DNA of 64,000 bases. Source: Yamagishiella unicocca (taxonomy: Eukaryota > Chlorophyta > Chlorophyceae > Chlamydomonadales > Volvocaceae). Below the pieces are notes generated by a model. It saw only the letters and a list, made by a program, of their open reading frames with translations, was not told the DNA's origin and did not search any database. This document shows, one piece after another, positions 24,201-35,318 of the stretch (within the stretch, counting starts at the first letter, position 1; every line of letters begins with the position of its first letter). A program made the translations under genes and the position numbers. Location of the stretch: the NCBI GenBank assembly GCA_003116995.1, contig BDSL01000020.1, forward strand, positions 186,001 through 250,000, given 5' to 3'.

Positions 24201-27200
24201 TCCCTGGCCCTCCCTGGGCCCCCCTGCTCTCAGCGGCTGCGAGCTGCCGGCTGCTTCCCGCCCCCCAAGCCCCTGACGCCGCCAGCGGGCCATGACACCC
24301 ACCTGAGACCGAAGTCCGCCACCTGGTCGGTCGGCGAGCCGGCAGCAGCGGCAGTGGCAGCAGCAGTAGCAGAAGCAGCAGTAGTAGTGGGGTTTGCGGA
24401 GGAGGTGGCAGCGGTAGGGAAGGGGAGGGAGGGGGGGGGGGCGAAGCACAGCGTGGGGGGAGGGGCAAGCGGTGAAAAGAGGCAAGACGGGGGTGTAGGA
24501 GCGGAGACAGGACCCGTCAGCGCGGGGGGGGGGCCAGCAACTGAGGGAGACGCGTCATGACGGGGCAGAGAGGGCGGTCGCCAGGCGGCGGAAGCAACAA
24601 GCGCCATCTCAACATGGCCGGGACGACCCCGGTCCGGCAGCCGGCAGCCAGCAGCCGGCACCGTGCCCGCCCTACCTTAGCCACCATCTCCGCGGGCAGC
24701 TGCGTCAGGGAGGAGCTGACGTACGGCGTCTCGACGTACGGCTCACTGCTGGCGGCTTGGAGTGGCTGTGGGGCGAGAGGGGGGGAGAGGAAACGTGTAT
24801 GGGGTGGGGTGGGGTGGGGTGGGGTTTAAGGCTTAGGAGCCGCGGGGCTCCCGGCTGCATGCGTGCGCACAAGGCGGAGGTGGTTTGACACGGTACGTGT
24901 GTCCAAATAAGGATACAAACAGCGACGGTGTATGTGTATGTGTTTTATAAATGCGTAAATGTGTATGTGTGTGTGGGGGGGTACCGACGGGCCCAGCGCC
25001 CCCCTTTGCCCCACGAGTGCCAATCCACGTGTTTCTTCTCATATCCCCCCCCCGCCCCCTGCCCCCTTGTAACCCTCCTGCATCCGCCTGCGAGCAGCCA
25101 CGGTCCCACACCCCCAGCCACTCCTCCGCCCACCTGCTCCGTCGACACCTCCCCTGTCAGCTGGTCAGGTGACCCGCGGGACGACAGCAGCACGTTGGCT
25201 AGCTTGAGGTCTGCAGCCGTGACACCGGGGGTTCCGGGGGGAGGGAGGGGGGAGAAGGGGGAAAGGAAACACCGCTGGGTTGGAGGGGCAGGGGGAAGGG
25301 CGAGAAGGGGGGGGGCCCTGCGCCAGGCCTTCCCCTGACCTCACGGCTGGTCACCGCAAACAGCGCCCACAGCCATCGATACCCGCAGCGGCTTGCTCGT
25401 GGCTCCCCTCCCTCCTCCAACCACTGGTCACCGCAGCGGTCCTCCACCCCTCCCCCTCCCCGGGTACACGGGTTTTCCTTGCACCCTCCCCTTCCCCCCC
25501 CAGCTATTATACCCATGTCGTGTAGCCGGGCCTTTATGCCATTCCCCCTCCCCGCCGCCCGAAACACACACTCCAGACCCCCCCGAGGCTTTCGCCACCA
25601 GGACGTACACGATGCCTCCTCCAATCCACCCACTCCTACCACCCCCGCCCCCCGCTCCTCTCCCCCCCGCCCCACCGCCTCGACCTGTCCGATGGCTATG
25701 CACGCGCTACATTTCCCCAGTCGCGTTATCGGGTCTATTATTGTAACCCCACCGCCTCGGGTTTTTACCCCCCCCCCCCCCGCTGCTCACCCCCGTGTAC
25801 GATGTTGAGTGAGTGCAGGTGCGCCATCCCCGCCGCCATGTCCCTCAGGCAGGCCAGTATGGGCGCCAGGCGGGGCCGCCGGCAGCCGCTGGATCCCTCC
25901 GGAGGGGACAGGAACCTCTTGGCCCCGTGCACGTGGGGGGCCAGCGCGCCCAGGTCACAGTACTGCGGGGACGGGCGGGAGGGGGTTGCGAGGAAGACCC
26001 GTGGATGCGAGAAAAACCGTTCAGAACAGACGTCTCGAGGTGCATGCTGGAGAACTGGGTTGAGGGGACGGGGGGGAGGGGGGGTAAAAGGGGGTTAAGG
26101 GGGAGGGGTAACGGGGGGTTAGGGGGTTAGGGGGGAGGAGGGGCGGAGAGGGGAAGAGGCGGGGTGATACGGGAGTCCAAACCCAAACGGCACACGGATC
26201 GCACCTCGGACACGATCCACGTTTCCACCAGCTCCGAGCCCTTCGCAACGTCGGACCTGGGGGGCAGGGGTTGGGGGTTGGCGGTTGGGGGTTGGCGGTT
26301 GGGAGGGTAGGGGAGGTATGGCACAGCGAATGGAACAAAGGCGGTTGAAACCACAAACAAGGGCGCTTTGCAGGCAGGCAGGGATGGTGCTTTGGGTAGC
26401 GCATTGGGTTGGGTAACGTCGTCCGGGGTGAAGTCGTTGCGGTTGGTGGTGCCCAGTGCGGAGGCGGAGTTGAACAGTGCTGCACCACAGAGCTCTGGTC
26501 GCCACCTACACTCTGCTTCCGCTGCCGCTTCCACTGCCGCTGTCCGGCTGCTCGGCCTCGCGGCGGTTCCTGGCGGTGGAGGAGAGGGTCGTGATTGTGG
26601 ACTGCAGCGCCTGGGTGGCCTGCGGTCGCGGGGGGGGGGGGGGGCAAGGAAAACCCGGGGGGGTGGGCAAGGAAAACCCGGGGGGTGGGTGGCCAAGGAA
26701 AACCCGGGTGAGGGGGGCAAGGAAAACCCGGGGGAGGGGGGCAAGGAAAACCCGGGGGGGGGGGGCAAGGAAAACCCGGGGTAAGTGTGTGTGTGTGTGG
26801 AGAGAAGACCCGGGTGAGGGGGGCTGATTAGCACGAATCAAGGACTCCTCCTCCTCCTCCTCGTCCCATCCTACCCGGGTGGCTGGCTGGCTGCCCTCGC
26901 CCCCACCACCCGCACGGCCCGCACAACACCACAGCGCCAACCTGCGCTCCCCCTCCCCCGCTTTCTCCCCACCACCACCACCATCACGCCGCTCCACTTT
27001 CCGCCTCATGCGCGAGCAAACACGCAGACGCGCGCGGCCCACCGGCCCACCGAACACCCCACACACACAACCCCGTTTGCGCCTCCGTTTCTTATGTCAT
27101 GCAAACGGGTACTCTCGCCTACCCCCCCCCCCGCCCCCCCCCCGTCGAGTAGCCGGTTCTTTTCTGTTACCCCCCCCCCCCAACTATCCTGCCCCGTTGC

Positions 27201-30184
27201 GTAAAACGGTTTTTATACACCCCCCCCCAAACACGCACTCACCGGGTGCTGCCGGTTGACCATCTTCGTCCTGGTCATGCAGGTGTAGGCTTGCAGCAGG
27301 TTGGGGTGGCGGCAGGCCTCAGAGGTCATCAGCCGCACCTCAGTAGCGACCTGGCGGGGGGGGGGCCGGGGGAGGGTTTAGGCGCGGCGCGGTGGGTTGC
27401 TCAGAAGATCCGGTTACACGACATAGGAAAACATAGGAAGACATAGGAGACGGAGGGCAGGAACGAACTGGCGATTAGTTTAGCGGGGAGAGGGCTGCTA
27501 GGGTCGGGGGGGGGGGCGGAGGGAGCTAGGGTTTAGGGCACGGGGTAGCTGGAGGAGTGGCTGTGTGGTGGTGGTGGAGTGGTGGCAGGACTGCGCCGCG
27601 AGCCTGAACGGGCAGCCACAACACCGGCCTGCGACTTGCCGCCTGCGTGCGCCTGCACAGGCAACATGGTCGGCTGACAGCGCGAGTGGGGGCAGAGCTG
27701 CACCAAGCGAGCTAGCAAACTTCGCACTAGGGAGAGGTAGTAGATGTTACACACTGTGAGCACTGCAACTGCTAAAGCTGCTACCAACCAACTTGAGGGG
27801 TAGTTACAGATACCCCTCCTGCCCTCTGCAGTCCCCGCCCCCACCTGCTCGCTGCAGTTCTTATCGCACAGGATCAGCTTCACGGCCACCGCCTTGGACC
27901 TCCAGAAGCCCTTGAACACAACACCGTAGCTGCCCTGGCCCAGGGGCGCTCCTGGGGGGCGGGGGGGCAGGGGTGACGGGGGGGGGGGGGAGGGGGCCCG
28001 GGAACCTTGTCTAGAGAAAGAGGACCAGCTGTAGTGTGGTGCGCGGCCATACCGGCAGTGACAACCAAGGGGAGGGACGGGACGGCACGGGGATGAGCTG
28101 CCGGCACACCCCCGAAGTCAGGCTGTGGGTTGTGGGGTGTCGTGGCTGGGAGGGTGTCGTGGCTGGGTGGCTGGGTGGGTGTTGTTGCCGGGTGGCTGGG
28201 TGGGTGTCGTGGCCGGGTGGCCGGGTGGCTGGGTGGCTGGGTGGGTGGGAGGTTGCAGCACGTGATCCGGACCCGCACGTCAGCAAGCAGGCGTGCACGA
28301 GCATTTAATTCTGTTAATATGACACATTTATTTCATACTTTAGGTTTGAAAACTTTACCCCATGATATTAAAATTTTAACGCTGTCGTGTGTGGTGCCGA
28401 CACACTGCCGGCTGCCTCTCCCGTGTCGGCTGCACGGCTGTCCTCGCCACCCAGCAGCCGATGCGCAGGGGACAACCTATCGAGGGATGGGAGCGACTCG
28501 ACCCGTTCCCGCACCGACCCAACACCGACACAATCCAGCCCCGCCCCCAGCCAACCCCAACCCCGCCCGCCCCAACGCTTCATTAATCTCTTTCCCCTCT
28601 CCCGCCCTCCTCCCACCCCACTCTTTCCACACTCCCCCCGCCCCTCCCCTGCCCTCCTCCCCCTGCTGGCAATTCCTCTTTTCCTTGCTTGGCTCACCGG
28701 TACTCCTCCCCGCCCTCCCCCGCCTAAAACCCCGCTACCCGCTAACCCCCCGCTACCCCCGGGAGCGAAGGCACTCACCCACTGCCACGGTACACACGGA
28801 ACCGTCGTCCATGACGCCCTCGATCAGTGCCGTACCGGACGAGCCACAGCTGTGGGCCCGGTTGCCGGCACCGCGGTTGCCGGACAGGCAGCGACCCATG
28901 TCGTCGTTCGTCTCATATCTGAGGCCGGGCGGGGTTGGGGTCGGGTGGGGTTCGAGGGAGACCCGTGGATGCCCGAAAAAAACCGTTTACAACAGAAGTT
29001 TTGAAGATGCATGCTGGAGAACTGGGTTGGGGATACTAAAGCCGAAGGTCGTAATATGGCCTTTGGCGGCTAAGCTATAGCGGCTACGGCGAGACGAAAG
29101 GAAGCGAGGACCCCGCGCGACGCACGGAAACTTTTCGCAGAACCGGTTTTGGGCGCTAGCAGGAGAACTGGGGGAGTTGGTGAGCTAGGGGAGAGCGGAC
29201 ATCGCGGTCCGGTCCCAGTCCCAGTCCCAGTCGGGTGGGGAGGGGGCGCTAAAAAACATGCCGTACACCCACGCCGTCATCACCAGCGCAACTATCAGCA
29301 CCTCCTGACCACCCACCCCCACCACCTCCGCCCCAAACCCGCCCCCTTGACCCTCCAGCCTTGTCAAGCGGAGTCACACAAGAGGCCCCCGGATGGGCGC
29401 AGCCAACCAGGTGCCCGTACGGAATGTACGACACCGTCGTGAGCCCGCACCCTAGGGGATCCCCGAACTCATTGGGAGCTGGTCGCGGGCTGTACGTGCC
29501 GCGGTGGGGGCTGTGGGCGGCTCCACCGGGGGAAGCTCCCGGAGTCGCCGTACACCGCAATAAGCCACTCCGGTGCGGAGTCGCGGCTGCGTTGAGCTCC
29601 ACCAACACCCCCATACCCGCCAACACCCCCTCTGCCCCCCGGCTGCTCCCCCCGGCTGCCCCACCTGAAGCTCTCTGTGGTGCCGCGCGGCTGGCCGTTG
29701 CCGTCCGCATTGTCCTCACAGCTGCTGAAGGGGGGGGAGGAGGGCAGAGGCGGCAGGAGATGTACGGCAGGGGGGACGAGAGCGCCAGGAGGATGAGGCC
29801 GTGGGGGCGGGTAACACCCAAGGGGATTTGGTTTCATTTCATCAACATACCCCCCACCTGCCGGCCCCCACGCAATTTCCTCCGTTGGGGGGCGTTTCCG
29901 CACGCTACCAAACTTCCCTCCCTCTCTCCTCCTGTGTCGTTCCCGCGGGTTTCTTTCGCCACCCACTCTGCCGCCCCCTCCCTGGACCCACTTTGTAAGA
30001 CACCTCCCCTCAGCCCCCCTCCCGCCGCCCGCCAGCACCCACATCGTAGTCTCCTTGCTGCCGCTGCTGCTGCTCTCCGCGCCCTTGCTGCCGTGCGCCA
30101 GTGGCAGGCCCACCGCCCCATTGGAAGCCGCCAGGGCGGTGGCGCCCTTGCCGCCGCCGGCAGACTCCAGGTCCAGGCTCTGTT

Positions 30185-30221
<37 letters not shown>

Positions 30222-33200
30222 AGCCGAGCGGCGGCGACGACCCAGGAGCACGATACCCAGGACCAACACTGCGATAAGCGCGGCACCTGCACGGGCGGTA
30301 GCGGCGGCGGTGCCAGCGGTGATGGTCGTGGTGAGGACGATGACGGCCGTGACAGTGGTGGTGGTGATTTTGGAGTGGTGGTAGTGTTTGCGCCAGTGGA
30401 GGACGGGCATGGGAAGGGACGGACCCAGCAACAGCAACACACGGAATGCGCTCTTCGGTGGACCCCACGGCCGCTGAAACAGCCGCCGTGACCGACCGAA
30501 AATGCTCGTGTGCTCATGTGTTGTCGCATCCTCCTCTCCAGGCTCCCTGGCCTTCCCTCCCCTGGCCTCCCCTCCCCTGGCCTCACCTCAACCCTCACCC
30601 CCCTGGCCTCACCTCAACCCTCCCCTCCCCTGGCCTCACCTCAACCCTCACCCCCCTGGCCTCACCTCAACCCTCCCCTCCCCTGGCCTCACCTCAACCC
30701 TCACCCCCCTGGCCTCACCTCAACCCTCCCCTCCCCTGGCCTCACCTCCCAGCGCCGCCGGCAGAGCGATGGCCAGGACGTTGGTGGGATCCTCGGTGAT
30801 ATCCTCAGTGGTGTCCAAGGTGTCCAACGGCTGGATTGAAGGGAGGGGAGGGGGGAGGGGAGGGGGGAGGCGAGAGGAAAGCCGTGGGTCGACACATCGG
30901 GAGAAGTAACACCGACGAGGCTAGGGACATTCGTTCGAAACTGCAGATGAGGCCGGGAGGGGAGGGTTGGGGGGAGGGCGGGGGGCAGTAGGGGCACCTG
31001 CAGGCGGGGAGAGGGGGGAGAGGCGGGGGGCGAAACCCACCTTCAGGACCTGCAGCGTCGCCAAAAAGGCGTTGATGACGTCAGCCATACACTTGTCGCC
31101 GCCGCTCTGCAGCATACACTCGTTGTCCACGAACGCGTCGCACGTCTTGGAGGCGTTCCTCTTGGCCATCACGTAGCCTCCAGTGTCCGCGTCCGACCCC
31201 ACATTGACGTCCGTGAAGAACTGGTCGTAGTGGAGCACCTCCTGTGGGGGCAGGGGCGTGAGGGGGGAGTGGGAGGTTCGAGGGGTGGGCGAGAAAAACC
31301 CGGGGGGGTGGCGCGGCCCGCAGGGGCCAGAACAGCGTGAGATGTGCAGCCAAGGCGGGAAAAAAACACCTGCCCCCTCGCGCAGGGACCCCCCTCCGTG
31401 TCCGATGTCGTGTAACTGGGTCAGGTCTTCTCGACATCTTCCCGCCCAGGGACCGCACTGCAGCGGCACCGTGCCTGGTCTGGCAGTGCTGTAGGGATCC
31501 GTCTCACACGGACCGCCCACTGGCCGCCCTCCCTCCCACATGCGCCCCCATGCTGCCGTTGCCGCCCCCCGCCGCCGTAACCCCCACCTCCACATGCACG
31601 CTGATGTCCATGGGATGCCCCTCCCCTAGCTTCCTGCCTATCGCCGTACAGTCGTACGACGCCTCGCCGTACACCCCGCTTAGTGCATCAGCCAGCCTAC
31701 GTCAGCCGACTCAATCCGTCTCCTTCGCCGCGCCGCCTGGGGCCCTTCGTCGTTTTGGCGCCTGTTCCCCAATAATGAAACCCCTGGCCCCCCGCCACAG
31801 CGGCTGCAGTCTGCCACCCTCTCGCATGCCTCGCAATGACTGCCTTAACAGCCCGCCCTGGACTCTAGGCCAGGTGGGCGGGGCCCGATGGCTGGGTCGA
31901 GAGCAGCTTCCCATAGCTGTCTGCCTGTGCAGGTGCTTTCTCGTCTGCGGGCATGCGGGTGTTCTGTTGTGAAGTTGCGGTTTCCCGGCGGCGCGGCGCG
32001 ACTCGCGCTTCCTGCTATGGACGCTGGCTGCCAAGTCCGACGGTGGTTAAGCTCGTCACCCCGAAGGTAACGGTCTGAGTGCGGGCTCGGGCGGGTCCGG
32101 GCTTGGACGAGTCTCGCCCTCGCATGCCCATCCACCACACCAAGTCCTCCACAGCGAGCCTCCGGCGCCCCGTCAAGACGTTTTCCAACATCATGCCTTC
32201 GCTGTTTTGGTTTTGTTGTTTTGTTGTTTTGTTGATTTTGTTGATTTTGTTTTTGTTGTTTTGGCTTCGCCACAGCAGAGCCTGGGTGGGACCCGCCCTC
32301 AGGTTCCCAAAGTACGAAGTTCTCCAGCATGCAACCACAAACGAGTTCCTCGAACCTTTCCCTAGTCGGTTTTCCTTGTCCCTGAAGTGCCGACCAACGG
32401 GCTTCCTCTCATACCCCACCCAAGGAGAGCGGAGGAGAAGGAGGAAACACACAGCCGAGGGCAAGGGGGCTGGGTTATCGTTAGCCACCATGAGCCCTCC
32501 TCCACGGTCTCCGAAACTTAGCAGCCCTCTCGCTCCGGAACCGAGACCGGAGACGTCCGCCATCCGCGGCAACCCCTCCTGCCCCTGCGCCCGCCCCCTT
32601 CCCCGTTTCCTCGTACCCCTTAACCCCAATCCCGGCTCATCCCCTCCCCTCCCGCCCCCTCACCTTCCAGCACTTTCCCTCCACACAGTAGGAGTCCAAC
32701 TGCACCACGATCTGCGACAGATTGGCAAACTCCGGGAAGCCCACCGGCAGCGGCAGTCCCACCAGCTTGCTGGCGTCTGCGTGAAGGCAGATGATCTGAG
32801 GGGGTTTGGCGGAAGGGCAGGGGGGGGGGCCAGGGAGGGCGCCGGACGACGGGGGTTACAGAAAAGGCGGACGGCGGAGGGGGAGACGTTGGCTGAGATG
32901 CCCTTAAGCGGGACATTGATGGGAAATGAGTCACCGCCCTTGGCGGGGGTCGAAGTGGGGTTCAAGGGTGGCGAGGACACGGGATGTGGATGAGTGAAGA
33001 GAGCGCTGAATGGGAAGGAACGCACGAGTGAGCAAAGAATAGGCCGTTCGATGGTGCATGGGCGGCTCTGAATGATCGCATTTTGCAGCCCTGCCCCCCT
33101 CCCTCCCCGCCTCCCTCCCCGCCCTCTTCAGCCATCCTCGCCCCCTTGGGCAATTATTCCCAAGATTATGTCGCCCGCCCCGCCTTCCCCCTCAGCCCCC

Positions 33201-34800
33201 CCTCCCCTGCTCCCGCACCTGCCCCTCGCCTCCCCCCACCTGGTTTTTGTTCAGGTCGTCCGTCCATAGGATACCCTTGGGGCTGTAGGCGATGAAGTCG
33301 ATTTCGCCGCCGCCGCCACGGCGGGTGTTCCGCGCCGTGAAGTGCCGCAGCCGCAACTCGCCGTACGGCTTTATCACGACCTGAGACGCGCACGCGCGTG
33401 GGTACAGGGTACGGCGGCGATAGCGGATCATCCGCGGAAAGAGACCCGAGGATACAACCGCACTCTCCTTCCTTGGCGCGTTCCTAATCCGACAAATGCT
33501 TGCGTGACGCCGGAAACGAACGCGCCGAATGGAGGAGAGGAGGATTCGTGCGGGTCGTGCGTCTTGTGGACCCGTGCGCCTCCGATCCCCGAAGACGGCT
33601 GCAGCCGTACGGCACCGGCATGACCGTAAGGCCCACAAGGCCGTTATCAGCTCCTATTCAAGTGGGTCATGCGCCAATGCGGCAGGGGGGAGCGACCTGC
33701 CTCAAGGACCGCCTAGGGCCGGGCATACACATCCCTGCCGGCCCAGATCTACCAGGAAATCCGCGATGCGGAGCGATACGATGACGTCAGCGGATCCAGG
33801 TTTGGGAGGGGCAGGCGGCGTGCATTGTCGCGCAGGTCGTCCGCGTGTGCTACTACCGTGAAGGTGGGCGTGTGTGGTGTGGGGGGTTTACAGGAAAGGA
33901 CCCCCTGGGTGTGGTGTGGTGTGGGGGGGTTACAGAGAAGGACCCCCCTGGGTGTGGTGTGATGTGGGGGTTTTACAGAAAAGAACCCCCTGGGTGTGGT
34001 GTGGTGTGCTGGGGGACGGCCAGGGAGGCGGAGGGGTCGCAGCAGCAGCAGCAGCAACAATCGCAGCAGCCGGAGACGGTTTCGGTCAGACCCCTAAAGC
34101 CGGAGCCTGGCGCCGCACCCCCTTGGCTTCGCCAGCTCCCTATCATATGCTCCTCTTTTACCCATCGGCTTTGATGCGGGCAAGCGGGTACGAAATCAGT
34201 AACAACTGTCAGCGCAGAGACGTCCGCGTCGCTTTTTATTTGGAATCCTGAATGTGTCTGTAACGCAAAGCCATGAAGGTCTGTAAAGGCGTGCGATTGC
34301 TAGGATGCATAACCCAGTCAGAGCCCCCAAACTTATCCTCGCTCCGGAATTTATTACTTGCTGAGCTCACCTTACGGGCCTGCATGGGGAGAAGCAAAAG
34401 GCATATGCGTCATCATTTTTACGTGTTTATCGCAAGTTCGCTGCAGACGAGGCGCCTTCCATGTACACAACTGGAAGCTCGTAGCATGAAAATCAATGCT
34501 TGAGTCGCATTTACGCCAGGTGCTTACCAAGAAGTTAAACGAGATTGTGTACTTTATGCTCTGGTTCAGCGGCCCAGAAATTGTCAGATTGTTGGCGAGG
34601 TGAACGGGCGCTGCGCAATTTGTAGGCCAGTTCTCCGCACGAAGGTCCAAATCAGCTCCTAGCCATATAAGCTGTTTTTGGGAACATATTGCTTCGAACA
34701 GCTCCGTATCTGAGAACACTGTCGCCTCGGAGTCCGACGCTGACGCTATTGCAAGAAGCATGCTAAAAACCAGGGGTCCATATACTTGGTAAGGCGCCAT
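21218..34800 (-). CDS. Receptor-like transmembrane protein kinase (TKL type)
   Basis: At least 22 exons on the minus strand: 34528-34800, 33240-33380, 32664-32795, 31588-31696, 31041-31241, 30746-30830, 30043-30286, 29665-29724, 28779-28918, 27845-27951, 27243-27350, 26510-26619, 26205-26256, 25791-25962, 25134-25210, 24676-24765, 24303-24322, 23715-23784, 23515-23561, 22533-22581, 21851-21936, 21218-21476. An N-terminal signal peptide (MAPYQVYGPLVFSMLLAIAS) precedes an extracellular region of the kind seen on volvocine kinases. A membrane span, ALIAVLVLGIVLLG, ends in RRRR. The kinase domain shows the glycine loop GQGSYGVVFKG, lysine in VAVKL, catalytic HGDLKLANVLL, VADFGLS, VGTVTHMPPELL, GDVYSFGIIMWEV and ERCWAAEASERPTF. 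HGD replaces HRD. Phase is kept at every join except between 32664 and 31696, where exon phases 0 and 2 imply an unseen exon. Ligand and substrate are unknown. Confidence 0.93.
25988..26070 (-). mobile_element. Retroelement 3'-end fragment in a kinase intron
   Basis: This copy matches the left end of the element at 38613: the GAAGACCCGTGGATG core, then an A-rich/GTT stretch, then GCATGCTGGAGAACTGGGTTG. It starts 25 bp from the acceptor of the exon at 25791-25962. Confidence 0.75.
26636..26784. repeat. Minisatellite GGCAAGGAAAACCCGGGG in a kinase intron
   Basis: Six units of about 20-25 bp share the core GGCAAGGAAAACCCGGG and differ in the length of the G run. The array lies just upstream (on the coding strand) of the exon at 26510-26619, in the intron before it. 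A degenerate unit (GAGAAGACCCGGG) follows near 26800. Confidence 0.9.
28136..28252. repeat. GGCTGGGTGG/GTGTCGTGGCTG minisatellite in a kinase intron
   Basis: Irregular tandem units built from GTGTCGTGG, CTGGGTGG and CCGGGTGG fill part of the intron between the exons ending at 28779 and starting at 27951. Unit length varies. Confidence 0.85.
28951..29240 (-). mobile_element. Retroelement 3'-end fragment, about 290 bp
   Basis: This is close to 38613-38895 along its whole length, including GCATGCTGGAGAACTGGGTT, the AGCCGAAGGTCGTAATATG and GGCGGCTAAGCTATA tracts, and the CCCAGTCCCAGTC tail. It is therefore a shorter, 5'-truncated copy of the same element. It sits in the intron just before the exon 28779-28918. 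Confidence 0.85.
30188..30226. repeat. GCG trinucleotide run encoding polyalanine
   Basis: A run of GCG/GCC triplets encodes about 13 alanines just inside the membrane span of the kinase, after RRRRS. It stays in frame. Confidence 0.85.
30545..30745. repeat. 26-bp minisatellite CCTGGCCTCACCTCAACCCT in a kinase intron
   Basis: About seven units of about 26 bp alternate between endings CACCCC and CCCCTC, giving a roughly 52-bp double unit. The array runs up to the donor of the exon 30746-30830, so the repeat begins at the splice site. The repeat unit itself contains GTGAGGCC on the coding strand, i.e. donor-like sites. Confidence 0.9.
32318..32415 (+). mobile_element. Possible inverted retroelement 3'-end fragment
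   Basis: GTTCTCCAGCATGCA followed by diverged GGTTTTCC and CGGGCTTCC tracts resembles the same 3' end in the opposite orientation to the other kinase-intron copies. It is strongly diverged. Confidence 0.45.
33870..34016. repeat. About 48-bp tandem repeat in kinase intron 1
   Basis: Three imperfect units read GTGTGGTGTGG, a G run, TTTACAG or TTACAG, then AAGGACCCCCTGG. They lie in the 1.15-kb first intron (33381-34527), which holds no convincing further exon. Confidence 0.85.
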
Positions 34801-35318
34801 TACGTTTTCAGAAGGGATTTGCAGCCCCTGAGGGGCTGCCCAGGCTTAAACACTCAGCGATAATCCAATAAAGTCACGAAGGGCCAATACGTTTATTCAT
34901 TCATATCATCGAAAGTTGCTAGTGCGAATACGGCCCTTGCGGTAAGATTCTGGGCGTCTTGTGTCCCTGAAACGGCGATACATACGATTCGCTTTATCCC
35001 GTACGGTAGTTAAAATCCCGCATCGAGCCACCAGCCTTACGGTCGCGAGAACTTCAGCGCAAATATCTTGCAGGCTTCAAAATCATAAACATCATATCGA
35101 TGCGATAAGAGTTACGATTGCACCGAGGCGTCGACTCGCCACAACGAGTGGCAGGGCGTCAGCAGCGAGGCCAACATATATATCAGAAACACATTGCCGA
35201 TATATATTCAGAGTGTGCCTTTGCCTGAAGTGAGCCGTTGCGGAGTTTAGAGCATTCGACACAGAAACAGCCGACACACGCTTGCATTCTCCGAGGATGT
35301 GGACACCATCTCTGCACA
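34801..35318. promoter_or_regulatory. Divergent promoter region between the kinase and U-box genes
   Basis: Only 518 bp separate the two start codons. The region is A/T-richer than the genes, with CATATATATCAG near 35168 and CGATATATATTC near 35198 as possible TATA elements for the + strand gene. Functional assignment is inferred from the head-to-head arrangement. Confidence 0.5.

Noticed and set aside
33730..33860. Extra kinase exon (DVIVSLRIADFL before GTAGAT)
   Set aside because: No acceptor puts this frame in phase with exon 1, while exon 1 joins directly and in phase to the exon at 33240-33380.
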